A program made the position numbers and the translations under genes. Of a DNA stretch of 64,000 bases, positions 34,509 to 42,615 are shown in pieces. A model generated the notes under the pieces. That model worked only from the letters and a program-made list of their open reading frames with translations, searched no databases and was not told where the DNA came from. Within the stretch, counting starts at the first letter, position 1; the number at the start of each line of letters is the position of its first letter. Source of the DNA: Desulfofundulus luciae (GTDB lineage Bacteria > Bacillota > Desulfotomaculia > Desulfotomaculales > Desulfovirgulaceae); assembly GCF_030813795.1 (NCBI RefSeq), contig NZ_JAUSUX010000011.1:1-64000 (forward strand), in the 5' to 3' direction.

Positions 34509-35690
34509 ATGCTCCGCCATTTCTGGTTTTGCGTGTTCTGCATGGCATTGCTCTTCTTTCCCGCCGCCGCCCTGGCTTTACCAGGGGATTTATCCGAACC
34601 TGCTTCTTCCCCCCAGCACGTGCAAAAGGCCCTAGATATCAGCGGGGTGGAGGATTACATAAACACCCTTGACGCGGAAATTAAAGAAGCCGTTCCCGGG
34701 TTTAACTTTAAAGAAATGGTCATGAAATTAATCCGTGGAGAAATTAACTTGAGCCCCGGGGAAATCTTTAAGAGCCTCCTTTCCTACTTGTTTCGCGAGG
34801 TGGTGGCCAATTCCGCCCTCCTGGGCAAACTGGTCGTCCTGGCCATAATATGCGTGGTGCTACAAAATTTTACCGCCGCCTTTGACCGGGGGACCACCGG
34901 CCAGCTTACCCATACCGTCACCTACCTGGTGCTGGTTACTATTGCCATTGGCTCCTTTGCCCTGGCGGTGCAAACGAGCAGGGAAGTGGTGGACAAGATG
35001 GTTACCTTTATGCAGGCCTTGATGCCCGTCCTGCTCACCCTGCTGGTGGCCCTGGGCGGGGTGGCTTCGGCGGCCATCTTTCACCCCGTGATTCTGGTCA
35101 GCATCACCTTTATTGGAACCCTGATCAAGAACGTGGTTCTGCCACTGGTTTTCTTTTCCGCCGTGCTGGGACTGGTCAGTCATCTTTCCCCCCGCTTTAA
35201 GGTTTCCGGTCTGGCCGGCCTGCTGCGGGGCGCAGCGGTGGGGCTTTTAGGGATAATGGGGACGGTTTTCCTGGGTCTTTTGGCCATCCAGGGGGTGGCC
35301 GGGGCTGTAGGGGATGGAGTGGTTTTGCGCACGGCCAAGTTTTCCCTGGACGCCTTTATCCCGGTAGTGGGAGGAATGTTTTCCGATGCTCTGGAGGCAG
35401 TGATCAGCTCCTCCCTGCTGATTAAAAATGCCCTGGGTATTGCCGGTGTGGTGGCAGTGGTGATGATTATGACCCTGCCGCTGGTCAAGCTCATTTCCCT
35501 GGCTTTTATTTATAAACTGGCCGGGGCGTTGATTCAACCGGTGGACGATTCCCAGGTGGTGGCCTGTCTTTCCGACCTGGGCAACAGTATAATCATCATC
35601 TTTGCCACAGTGGCCACAGTGGGTTTACTCTTTTTCTTTGCCATTGCCATCCTGGTAGGGGTGGGCAACCTTACCGTCATGCTGCGTTAG
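34509..35690 (+). CDS. spoIIIAE: Stage III sporulation protein AE
   Basis: A polytopic membrane protein with a cleavable-looking signal (MALLFFPAAALA) and about seven further helices. ISGVEDYINTLDAEIKEAVPGF and LIRGEINLSPGEIFKSLLSYLF are the usual SpoIIIAE blocks. Length of 393 residues is normal. It shows ABC-transporter-like hydrophobicity but no NTPase motif. It is needed for channel assembly in B. subtilis. Confidence 0.94.
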   Translation: MLRHFWFCVFCMALLFFPAAALALPGDLSEPASSPQHVQKALDISGVEDYINTLDAEIKEAVPGFNFKEMVMKLIRGEINLSPGEIFKSLLSYLFREVVANSALLGKLVVLAIICVVLQNFTAAFDRGTTGQLTHTVTYLVLVTIAIGSFALAVQTSREVVDKMVTFMQALMPVLLTLLVALGGVASAAIFHPVILVSITFIGTLIKNVVLPLVFFSAVLGLVSHLSPRFKVSGLAGLLRGAAVGLLGIMGTVFLGLLAIQGVAGAVGDGVVLRTAKFSLDAFIPVVGGMFSDALEAVISSSLLIKNALGIAGVVAVVMIMTLPLVKLISLAFIYKLAGALIQPVDDSQVVACLSDLGNSIIIIFATVATVGLLFFFAIAILVGVGNLTVMLR

Positions 35691-35704
35691 GGGGGAGGGA
35701 TGAT

Positions 35705-36361
35705 GTGGAAGTCGTCCGTAACCTGGTCCAGAACCTGATTATTATCGTAGTTCTGGCGGTTTTTCTGGAAATGCTGCTGCCGGCCGGCGACATGCGGCGC
35801 TATGTGAAAATGGTTATGGGGCTGTTAATTATCGTGGTGGTTTTGCAGGCTATAGGGGGGGTGGTGCGGGGGGAATGGCAGCACGACCTGCCGGAACCGG
35901 CTTTAACCGGTACTCCGCCAGGAGTTCCGGATTTGACGGATATTATGGCTGCCGGGCAGCGTTTAAAGGACGGGCACCAGCAAAAAGCCCTGGAAGAGTA
36001 CCGGCAGGGCCTCTCCCGCCAGATCGCCGCCCTGGCAGGTTTAAATAAGGAGGTACAGGTGGTAAAAGCACAGGTGGAGGTTTATAGTGATCCCCAGGAC
36101 AGGCGTTTTGGGCAAATCCGGGAGGTTCTACTTTTACTGGCCGCGGCCTCCCCTGGTGCCCGGGAAAAGGGGGCCGGGCAGGATGACCCTTTGGTGGACC
36201 CGGTAACCATTGATGTGGGCGGGCGGGGCCTATCAGGGAATGAGGGTACGGTTTTGAAACCAGGGCCGGAAGCGGAAAGGGCCGCGGAACAGGTGGCCAA
36301 AACGGTAGCCAATTTTTATAACCTCTCGCCTGAACAGGTTAAGGTACACTGGGTGAGTTAG
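35705..36361 (+). CDS. spoIIIAF: Stage III sporulation protein AF
   Basis: It has two N-terminal membrane helices (LIIIVVLAVFLEMLLPAG and MGLLIIVVVLQAIGGVV) and a soluble C-terminal ring-building domain ending in NFYNLSPEQVKVHWVS, all typical of SpoIIIAF. GTG start behind GGGGGAGGG. A family B repeat of 120 bases separates it from spoIIIAG. Confidence 0.92.
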   Translation: MEVVRNLVQNLIIIVVLAVFLEMLLPAGDMRRYVKMVMGLLIIVVVLQAIGGVVRGEWQHDLPEPALTGTPPGVPDLTDIMAAGQRLKDGHQQKALEEYRQGLSRQIAALAGLNKEVQVVKAQVEVYSDPQDRRFGQIREVLLLLAAASPGAREKGAGQDDPLVDPVTIDVGGRGLSGNEGTVLKPGPEAERAAEQVAKTVANFYNLSPEQVKVHWVS

Positions 36362-36380
36362 TTTGAGGAGTTACTCATAA

Positions 36381-36503
36381 GAACGTTCGTTCTCTCCATT
36401 AATCATGAAAATCGATCAAGCAAGTTCAATTTGGAATTCGCTTTAGCGAATTCCGACTATCCCGATGACTGACTACTGACGACTGACGACTATTTTTGAG
36501 GAG
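36381..36503 (+). repeat. Family B element upstream of spoIIIAG
   Basis: Close copy of 10819-10936. The central hairpin is perfect here (GGAATTCGC/GCGAATTCC, loop TTTA). It is followed by GACTGACTACTGACGACTGA-type direct repeats and CTATTTTTGAGGAGG, which supplies the ribosome binding site of spoIIIAG. Confidence 0.88.
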
Positions 36504-36513
36504 GTCGGTGAAG

Positions 36514-37152
36514 GTGTCTATCTGGGATGCATGGAAGAAATTCCTTGGAAACCGGGAGGAAGGGGATCTCCCTCCGAAAATGACGCGGCGCCAGCTCGGG
36601 GTACTGGGCGGCCTGGTTGCCCTGGGGGTAGTCCTGCTCCTTTTGGGGAGTGTAAGCTTTCCGGCAAAAGGAAAACTGCCGGTGAATGAAGGGAACCATC
36701 CCCCACAGGAAAGCCTGGCCAAACAACCGGATGATTCCAATATGGCCCGCCAGGAGGCAGCCCTGGAGGAAAAGCTGCGGGAAATGCTTGGACAAGTAGA
36801 GGGGGCCGGTAAGGTGAAGGTAACGGTGCGCCTGGCCAGTTCCAGCCGGGAGGAATATGCCGTGAACACCACCACCGGGCGCAAAACCACCCAGGAAAAG
36901 GACCAGGCGGGGGGGACCAGGGTAACCAGTGAAGATACCGGTAGCGACCAGCTGGTATTAATCCGTTCCGGCCAGGGGGAGATACCGGTGGTGGAACAGG
37001 AAATTGCCGCCCGGGTGGCGGGAGTACTGGTGGTGGCCGATGGAGCCCGGGATCCCCTGGTGAAGGCCCGGCTTTTCCAGGCCGTGCAGGTGGCCCTGGG
37101 TATTGAACCGCAAAAAATCCTGGTATTACCGCGGGAAAGGGGAGAGATTTAA
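36514..37152 (+). CDS. spoIIIAG: Stage III sporulation protein AG
   Basis: The ring-forming component of the forespore channel. It has one membrane helix near residues 28-48 (LGVLGGLVALGVVLLLLG), a Pro/Gly linker, and the ring-building motif domain (LREMLGQVEGAGKVKVTVRL, then a beta-insertion with EYAVNTTTGRKTT). GTG 36514 is chosen because GAGGAGG is 9 bases upstream. It overlaps spoIIIAH by one base. Confidence 0.93.
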   Translation: MSIWDAWKKFLGNREEGDLPPKMTRRQLGVLGGLVALGVVLLLLGSVSFPAKGKLPVNEGNHPPQESLAKQPDDSNMARQEAALEEKLREMLGQVEGAGKVKVTVRLASSSREEYAVNTTTGRKTTQEKDQAGGTRVTSEDTGSDQLVLIRSGQGEIPVVEQEIAARVAGVLVVADGARDPLVKARLFQAVQVALGIEPQKILVLPRERGEI

Positions 37153-37721
37153 TGCATACCATCCTGATCCAGAAACGAATCCTTCTGGCCTTCTTGCTGG
37201 GTTTGCTGGGATTAACATTGCTTGTTCTGGGCTGGCAGGGTGCTCCCGGGCAGATGAAACGGCAGGATGACGGTGCACCGGTGTCTGCAAATAATATGCC
37301 TGCCGCCCGGGGGACAGCAGCGGGAACTGTGCCGGAGTCACCCCGGCAGGTTAAGGATGTGTCCCGGGATGGCGCAGCCTTTTTTGTGGAGTATCGCCTG
37401 GACCGGGAGCGCACCAGGGGCCAGCAGCTGGAACTGCTCCGGGAAATTATCAACAACCCCCAGGCCGCGGCCGAAACCCGCAGGACCGCCCAGGAGCGGC
37501 TGCTGGCCATCAGCCAGAGCATGGCCCGGGAAGTTGAGGTGGAAAATCTAATCCGGGCCAAGGGCTTCAAGGACGCCGCCGTCTGTCTGGATGACCGGGG
37601 TGCCACCGTGGTAGTCCAGGCGGCCCGCATCTCCCCCGAGGAGGCCACCCGCATTGCCGAACTGGTGTCCCGGGGTGCTGGGGTACCGGAACAGGATGTG
37701 GTGATTATTCCCAGGCCGTAA
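37152..37721 (+). CDS. spoIIIAH: Stage III sporulation protein AH
   Basis: A mother-cell membrane protein whose extracellular YscJ/FliF-type domain binds SpoIIQ in the forespore membrane. It has one N-terminal helix (ILLAFLLGLLGLTLLVLGW), then FFVEYRLDRERTRGQQLELLREIINN and a C-terminal ring domain with VVIIPRP. Length is 189 residues. It is the last gene of the operon. No spoIIQ is in the window. Confidence 0.93.
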   Translation: MHTILIQKRILLAFLLGLLGLTLLVLGWQGAPGQMKRQDDGAPVSANNMPAARGTAAGTVPESPRQVKDVSRDGAAFFVEYRLDRERTRGQQLELLREIINNPQAAAETRRTAQERLLAISQSMAREVEVENLIRAKGFKDAAVCLDDRGATVVVQAARISPEEATRIAELVSRGAGVPEQDVVIIPRP

Positions 37722-37729
37722 TAAATAAA

Positions 37730-37757
37730 GGGAGCAACCGTTGGTGCTCCCTTAAAA
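37730..37757 (+). terminator. Terminator of the spoIIIA operon
   Basis: GGGAGCA/TGCTCCC with an 8-base loop, then TTAAAAATTT. Confidence 0.75.
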
Positions 37758-37902
37758 ATTTCCTGAAACACAAAACACGAAAAAATGCTACAATGTAATA
37801 ATAAGCAAACTGCTACCTTTCACCGGGAAAAGCTTCATCAGGACTGTAAACATTATGACATAAATAAGGGTGTTTTTGCTGTCCGGTAGGTGGCAGTTGG
37901 AT

Positions 37903-37918
37903 TGTCAATTAACTGACA
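37903..37918. promoter_or_regulatory. Palindromic operator TGTCA-N6-TGACA before the Crp/Fnr gene
   Basis: TGTCAATTAACTGACA has Crp/Fnr half-site spacing and lies 25 bases before the regulator's ATG. It probably mediates autoregulation. The half-site resembles that of the CO sensor CooA (TGTCA-N6-CGACA) more than the FNR site. Confidence 0.55.
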
Positions 37919-37943
37919 TTATTTATCTGGTGGAGGAGAGGTA

Positions 37944-38606
37944 ATGAAGGTTAAAAAAGCAGGATTGGAGGATGGGCAGTTAAAAGAGCAGCTAAAGGGT
38001 CACGGTACGGCCATTGATTATCCCCGGGGTCAATTAATTTTTTCCTCTGGGGAAGTTGCAGACAGGGTTTATTTTGTTCAGAAGGGGTTAATTAAAATTT
38101 ACTACCTGGCCGGAGACGGCCGCCGGGTTACTGTGGCTTTACGTCATCCCGGAGAATTTGTTGGCCTGGCCGAGGCTTTGTGCGGCATGGAGCGTATCTG
38201 TTTTGCCGAGGCCGTGGAAGATGTAAATATTTTGGTGTTCAAACGAGATGACTTTCTTAAACTCCTCACCTCAAAACCTGCCCTGGCGGTAAAAATAGCG
38301 CAAATTCTGGGGAAGAGAATCCGGGAAGCCCAGAACACCATATACGAAATTGTTTCCTGGCCCGTTGCAGGACGGCTGGCTCTTCTGCTCCTTAAACTGG
38401 CCGAACGCACAGACACAACAGGAAAAATGGAACTGGTAGAAATCAACCTGCGCCTCACCCATGAGGAAATTGCATGCATGATTGGCACTTCCCGCCCCAC
38501 TGTTACCACCATTTTAAACACATTTAAACAAGAAGGGGCCATTACCGTGAAAGGGCGTGAGATCAAAACAATTCGACCTGCAAAATTACTTAAGTGGATA
38601 GATTAA
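37944..38606 (+). CDS. Crp/Fnr family transcriptional regulator
   Basis: A 220-residue regulator with an N-terminal cyclic-nucleotide-binding-like beta barrel (about 25-125), a long dimer helix and a C-terminal winged helix with LTHEEIACMIGTSRPTVTTILNTF near 165-188. No Fnr-type N-terminal cysteine cluster is seen, and the CooA heme histidine position is not evident, so the effector is unknown. It lies between the spoIIIA terminator and the transporter/Apr-like island, with its own terminator, and is the natural candidate regulator for that island. Confidence 0.88.
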   Translation: MKVKKAGLEDGQLKEQLKGHGTAIDYPRGQLIFSSGEVADRVYFVQKGLIKIYYLAGDGRRVTVALRHPGEFVGLAEALCGMERICFAEAVEDVNILVFKRDDFLKLLTSKPALAVKIAQILGKRIREAQNTIYEIVSWPVAGRLALLLLKLAERTDTTGKMELVEINLRLTHEEIACMIGTSRPTVTTILNTFKQEGAITVKGREIKTIRPAKLLKWID

Positions 38607-38613
38607 AGAGGAG

Positions 38614-38643
38614 CCCAGTTTTTCAGCTGGGTTTTATTTTTTT
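38614..38643 (+). terminator. Terminator after the Crp/Fnr gene
   Basis: CCCAG/CTGGG stem around TTTTTCAG followed by TTTTATTTTTTT. Confidence 0.7.
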
Positions 38644-38872
38644 GTAAGCAAGATAACAAATCTTCAGTATGTTAGGAAACTGCAGGTTTTAAAAGTTTCT
38701 GTTATATTGGCCATAAGTATTTGCTGAATAAAGCTGTGCAAAAAAAGGGGGGGTGAAAGCTTTATATGAACCAAAAGAAAGTAAATAAAGTATGCGACAA
38801 AAGAAAAGGTTAAAATGGTGAGCAAACTGCTATTAAGGAAGAATTTTCACCTGGAAAAGTGGAGGGAACTTT
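38644..38872 (+). promoter_or_regulatory. Leader region of the DASS transporter gene
   Basis: AT-rich. It includes a G-rich ribosome-binding-site-like run followed by a 15-codon frame (38766-38813) and a 22-codon frame (38815-38883) that overlaps the transporter start. These could be leader peptides or chance. No clear Crp/Fnr palindrome was found here. Confidence 0.3.
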
Positions 38873-40381
38873 ATGCGGGGTAATGGCGATCTGAAGTGGT
38901 ACATACGGTTCGTACCCGGATTTATGGTCGAGAATGCCAGAAAGGCAGGACTGGATCCAAACACGGCTTTTCCTGGTTTTGTGGCAGCGTGGATCGCCTT
39001 TTTCATCATTCTTTCCTTACCCGTTCCGCCGGGGTTAAAGCCTGCGGGATTGGCAGCGGCTGCGGTAGCCGTCTGGGCCGTCATTATGTGGATTACCGAA
39101 GCAATGCCGGTTGGAGTGACGGGACTGCTCATTCCGCTCCTTTTGGTGTTAACTGGTGCTCAGAAAAAAATTCCCCAGGCCTTTGGGGGGTTTAGTCAGG
39201 ACGTATCCTTTTTGGTTCTGGGTTCCTTCATTTTTGCTGCCATCATGCAGAGCACCGGTCTCGATAGAAGGATTGCCCTGGCCGTACTGAGCAGGGTTAA
39301 GCCGCGCGTTGACCAGGTGATCAAAGGATTAATGGCTGTAAATATTGCTTTAAGCGTGATCATCCCGGCGGCGGTTTCCAGGTCTGCTGTACTCCTGCCC
39401 ATTGTTAAGGGCATCATGGAATTGTTTGAAGAAACCCCTGAAGGCAGGAGGGCCAGGGGAGCACTGGCTATAACGGGCCTGTGTTATTTCCCCATGGTTG
39501 GTGGAATTCTGCTTCTCACTGCCCACATGCCCAACGTGATAATGGCCGGTCTGTTCGAAAAAGAGCTGGGGTATCAGTTAAATTATGCCAGGTGGTTCTG
39601 GTTGCACTGGCCGGTTATAGGCCTGCTCCCTGTTATGTTTCTGATCATAAGGAAGCAGCTGAATGTGGGCGGAATTTCAGTTCCCGGCGGAACTGATTTC
39701 ATTCAGTGTGAGAAGAAAAACATGGGTAAAATGAGCTTTATAGAATGGCTTGTACTGGCAATCTTTGCTGTTGCGGTTCTGCTCTGGATCACAGAACCAC
39801 AGCACAAGATAAAGACAGGCCTGGCCACCCTAATTGCCCTGGGAATTTTCTTTATTCCCGGGTTGCTGCCCACTCCATGGAAAACGTTACAGAACAAAAC
39901 CATTTGGGGAACGTGGCTTTTGTTGGCCGGAGCACTATCTTTGGCCAGCGCAATCAGTGCTACGGGTCTTTCGGAGTGGATTGCCGGGTATGCAGGAATG
40001 TACTTTAAAGGACAGCATTTCCTGGTTATCGTGGTCGGTTTCATCGTGCTCACCGCATTTGTCAGGATATTTATGCTCAGCAATGTGGCTGCGGTATCCA
40101 TGCTGGCGCCGATACTGATATCCCTGTCCAGGGTACTTAACTTAAACCCGGTAGCCTTTACTTTGCTGGTGGGGAATTTTGACACCTTCTCCTTCCTTGT
40201 TCCCACTCAGGTAACCGCCTGTGTGATTGCTTACGGGACGGGAACTTTTGACACGAAGACCTACGCCAGAGTAGGAATACCGATCATGGTGGCAACTCTC
40301 CTTTACTTTGTGCTGGTTATGATGCCCTGGTATGCTGTTAACGGCTTACCCGTTTGGGGCGGATATGTCACATGGAGGTGA
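38873..40381 (+). CDS. DASS/SLC13 family anion transporter
   Basis: A 502-residue membrane protein with about 12 hydrophobic segments. WITEAMPVGVTGLLIPLLLV and VSRSAVLLPIVKGI resemble the first substrate/Na+ site region, and the second repeat has LSNVAAVSMLAPILISLS and NFDTFSFLVPTQ. The family imports di- and tricarboxylates, sulfate or sulfonates with sodium, or exchanges anions. The substrate cannot be read from sequence. GGAGGG is 6 bases before the ATG. It is 74 bases upstream of the AprA-like gene, which suggests it brings in the substrate of that enzyme. Confidence 0.88.
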   Translation: MRGNGDLKWYIRFVPGFMVENARKAGLDPNTAFPGFVAAWIAFFIILSLPVPPGLKPAGLAAAAVAVWAVIMWITEAMPVGVTGLLIPLLLVLTGAQKKIPQAFGGFSQDVSFLVLGSFIFAAIMQSTGLDRRIALAVLSRVKPRVDQVIKGLMAVNIALSVIIPAAVSRSAVLLPIVKGIMELFEETPEGRRARGALAITGLCYFPMVGGILLLTAHMPNVIMAGLFEKELGYQLNYARWFWLHWPVIGLLPVMFLIIRKQLNVGGISVPGGTDFIQCEKKNMGKMSFIEWLVLAIFAVAVLLWITEPQHKIKTGLATLIALGIFFIPGLLPTPWKTLQNKTIWGTWLLLAGALSLASAISATGLSEWIAGYAGMYFKGQHFLVIVVGFIVLTAFVRIFMLSNVAAVSMLAPILISLSRVLNLNPVAFTLLVGNFDTFSFLVPTQVTACVIAYGTGTFDTKTYARVGIPIMVATLLYFVLVMMPWYAVNGLPVWGGYVTWR

Positions 40382-40454
40382 TGAAGCCCGGGTTTAAGTT
40401 CAGTTAGTTGTAAGGAGTTATCAAATAAAGATTGATTTGGGGAGGTTTTAGAAT

Positions 40455-42212
40455 ATGGCTGCAAAACTGCCTGCGAAACTTGAAGAGGTGGGAGAGGTAA
40501 GGCTTGAGACTGACATTTTGATTATCGGTGCCGGTAACGCCGGCTGCTATGCTGCCATTGAGGCCAAGCGCCGTCGTCCCGATCTGCGGGTCACCTTGAT
40601 GGAAAAAGCCCACATCGATCGCAGCGGCTGCCTGGCCTCAGGCATGGATGCCATCAATACTTACATTAAGAAAAACGAAACCGTGGAAAACCTGGTTCGC
40701 TGGAGCCGCGCCCAGGCAGGAGGTCTCTTGCGGGAAGACCTGACCATTACCATGGCCGAACTTTTAAATCAGGCCATTGAAGAATGGGAAGAGTGGGGCC
40801 TGCCCATTAAAAAGGACGAAAACGGGGAATACCTGGCCCGGGGGCGCTGGGATATTGCCATCCAGGGTTCAGAGATGAAGGTGATCCTGGCCGAGAAGGT
40901 GCGGGAATACGGCTGCGAAGTTTTAAACCGGGTGGTGGCCACCAATTATCTCCTCGATGGTGACCGCGTTATCGGCGCCATGGGGTTTGGTGTCCGGGAC
41001 GGCAAGTTTTATATTATTAAAGCCGGAGCGACCATTGTGGCCACCGGAGGAGCAGCCGGGCTATATAAACCCTATACCAACGATGGCGTTGATAGCCACC
41101 ACCAGATCTGGTATTGCCCCTTTAACGTGGGTACCGGTTATGCCATGGGTATTCGGGCCGGTGCAGAAATGACCACCTTCGAGATGCGCTGGTGCGCTGT
41201 GCGTACCAAGGATTTTAACGGGCCCATTGACACCATTTCGGTAGGTTATAAAGCGCCTATGATTAACGCCAAAGGGGAGAAAATTTTAGCCGAACGGTAC
41301 GCTCACATGGGCGGTGATGCTTCTCCTCGTTTCGTGCGGGCCAACGCACCGATGGAAGAATGGCTGGCCGGCAGGGGCCCCTGTTATGTTGATACCCGTC
41401 ATATGACTCCAGAACAGGTCAAGACCCTGAAAATAGATTATCTGAATGAGCGTCCCAGCTTTGTACTCTTCCTGGCTGCCCGCGGTCAGGACATTACCAG
41501 GGAGCCCATTGAGGTCTACGGTAGCGACCCCTACATCGTGGGAGGCCATACGGCCAGCGGGTACTGGATTGATGTTAAGCGTGCTACCACCCTGCCCGGT
41601 CTTTTTGCCTGCGGCGATGTGGCCGGTGGGGTACCGAACAAGTTTGTCGGCGGTTGTGCTGCCGAAGGAATGCTGGCGGCCCGGGGGGCTATCGAATACC
41701 TGGAATCCCTGGCAGACAGGGGTCAGGTGGATGAGTCTCTTGTGGCAGCGGAAAAGGTGCGGGTTTATGCACCGGCCATCAGGCAGGTTCGGGAAGGGGA
41801 TGGTGTTATCCCGCGGGAAATGGAGGAACGCCTCCAGCGGCTTATGGACGAATATGCAGGTGGTGTGCACCAGTTTTACCGGATGAACCGGGAAAGACTG
41901 GAATATGCCTTGAAACACCTGGCTATTTTGAAGGATCAAACCAGGTATCTTGTAGCCCGCGATTTACACGAGCTAATGGAAGCTCATGAAATAATTGACC
42001 GGCTGGATGTAGCAGAAGTGCTGGTACATCACCTGTTGTTCCGTGAGGAAACCCGCTGGCCGGGCTGGCAGAACAGGGTGGACTTCCCCGAGCGGGATGA
42101 TACCCGTTTCGATTGCTTTGTCAACTCCCGGCGTAACCCGCAAACCGGCGAGATAGAAGTATTTACCAGACCATACGAACAGATAATCCCTGGAGATCGT
42201 TACCGGCCATAA
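40455..42212 (+). CDS. AprA-like flavoprotein (adenylylsulfate reductase alpha family)
   Basis: A 585-residue FAD enzyme of the fumarate reductase/AprA superfamily. The FAD motif is ILIIGAGNAGCYAAIEA. The AprA-type blocks RSGCLASGMDAINTYI, LLREDLTI, EEWEEWGLPI and ARGRWDIAIQGSEMK place it near dissimilatory APS reductase, which reduces APS to sulfite. It is shorter than typical AprA, and its C-terminal FAD region (ACGDVAGGVPNKFVGGCAAEG) differs from the classical enzyme. No sat gene is near. The substrate could be APS, another adenylylated or organic anion, or a carboxylate. RBS GGGGAGG. aprB-like follows directly. Confidence 0.85.
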   Translation: MAAKLPAKLEEVGEVRLETDILIIGAGNAGCYAAIEAKRRRPDLRVTLMEKAHIDRSGCLASGMDAINTYIKKNETVENLVRWSRAQAGGLLREDLTITMAELLNQAIEEWEEWGLPIKKDENGEYLARGRWDIAIQGSEMKVILAEKVREYGCEVLNRVVATNYLLDGDRVIGAMGFGVRDGKFYIIKAGATIVATGGAAGLYKPYTNDGVDSHHQIWYCPFNVGTGYAMGIRAGAEMTTFEMRWCAVRTKDFNGPIDTISVGYKAPMINAKGEKILAERYAHMGGDASPRFVRANAPMEEWLAGRGPCYVDTRHMTPEQVKTLKIDYLNERPSFVLFLAARGQDITREPIEVYGSDPYIVGGHTASGYWIDVKRATTLPGLFACGDVAGGVPNKFVGGCAAEGMLAARGAIEYLESLADRGQVDESLVAAEKVRVYAPAIRQVREGDGVIPREMEERLQRLMDEYAGGVHQFYRMNRERLEYALKHLAILKDQTRYLVARDLHELMEAHEIIDRLDVAEVLVHHLLFREETRWPGWQNRVDFPERDDTRFDCFVNSRRNPQTGEIEVFTRPYEQIIPGDRYRP

Positions 42213-42235
42213 TTCCGACAGGAGGTTGATTACTG

Positions 42236-42559
42236 GTGCCGCCAAAGGTTAATCTCCAAAAATGTGACGGTTGCCGTGCTGAAAGCGAAGCTCTTTGTGT
42301 ACAAATATGCCCTGGGGATTTAATGGCTCTGGATGAAAATAATGGAAAGGCATATTGCCGTTCGGCACGGGACTGCTGGGATTGTATGTCCTGCGTGAAA
42401 GCCTGTCCCAACGGAGCCATTGAAACCCGTCTACCTTACCAGTTGGGTTATTACCCGGCCAAGCTTATTCCGCTGGTTGGAAGCAATAAAATCAGCTGGA
42501 CTGTTGTGGATATTCACGGTAAGGTAGAACGCTTCACCTTTAAAAACAGGAATGACTAA
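42236..42559 (+). CDS. AprB-like two-[4Fe-4S] ferredoxin
   Basis: A 107-residue electron-transfer subunit. Cysteines 10, 13, 21, 25 and 47, 50, 53, 57 can bind two [4Fe-4S] clusters. The spaced first motif (CDGC-x7-C-x3-CPGDLM) is characteristic of AprB and unlike ordinary ferredoxins. Trp48 lies inside the second motif, as in AprB, where such a Trp sits between cluster and FAD. ISWTVVDIHGKVERFTFKNR aligns with the AprB beta domain, but the long C-terminal tail that wraps AprA is absent. GTG start behind CAGGAGG. Confidence 0.85.
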   Translation: MPPKVNLQKCDGCRAESEALCVQICPGDLMALDENNGKAYCRSARDCWDCMSCVKACPNGAIETRLPYQLGYYPAKLIPLVGSNKISWTVVDIHGKVERFTFKNRND

Positions 42560-42566
42560 GAATTAA

Positions 42567-42600
42567 GGGGCCGGCGGCCCATTGCCGGCCCCCGGTGTTT
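42567..42600 (+). terminator. Strong hairpin between the AprB-like and HdrA-like genes
   Basis: A perfect 9-bp stem GGGGCCGGC/GCCGGCCCC with an 8-base loop, followed by CGGTGTTTT. It may partly terminate or lower expression of the Hdr genes. Confidence 0.5.
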
Positions 42601-42615
42601 TCAGGGGGGAACACA

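Noticed and set aside
37944-38606. CooA, the CO-sensing regulator
   Set aside because: The operator half-site fits, but the heme-ligand region of CooA cannot be recognised, so only Crp/Fnr family is claimed.
38766-38883. Two short frames (15 and 22 codons) before the DASS gene as leader peptides
   Set aside because: No run of regulatory codons and no attenuator-like structure was seen; they may be chance frames in AT-rich sequence.
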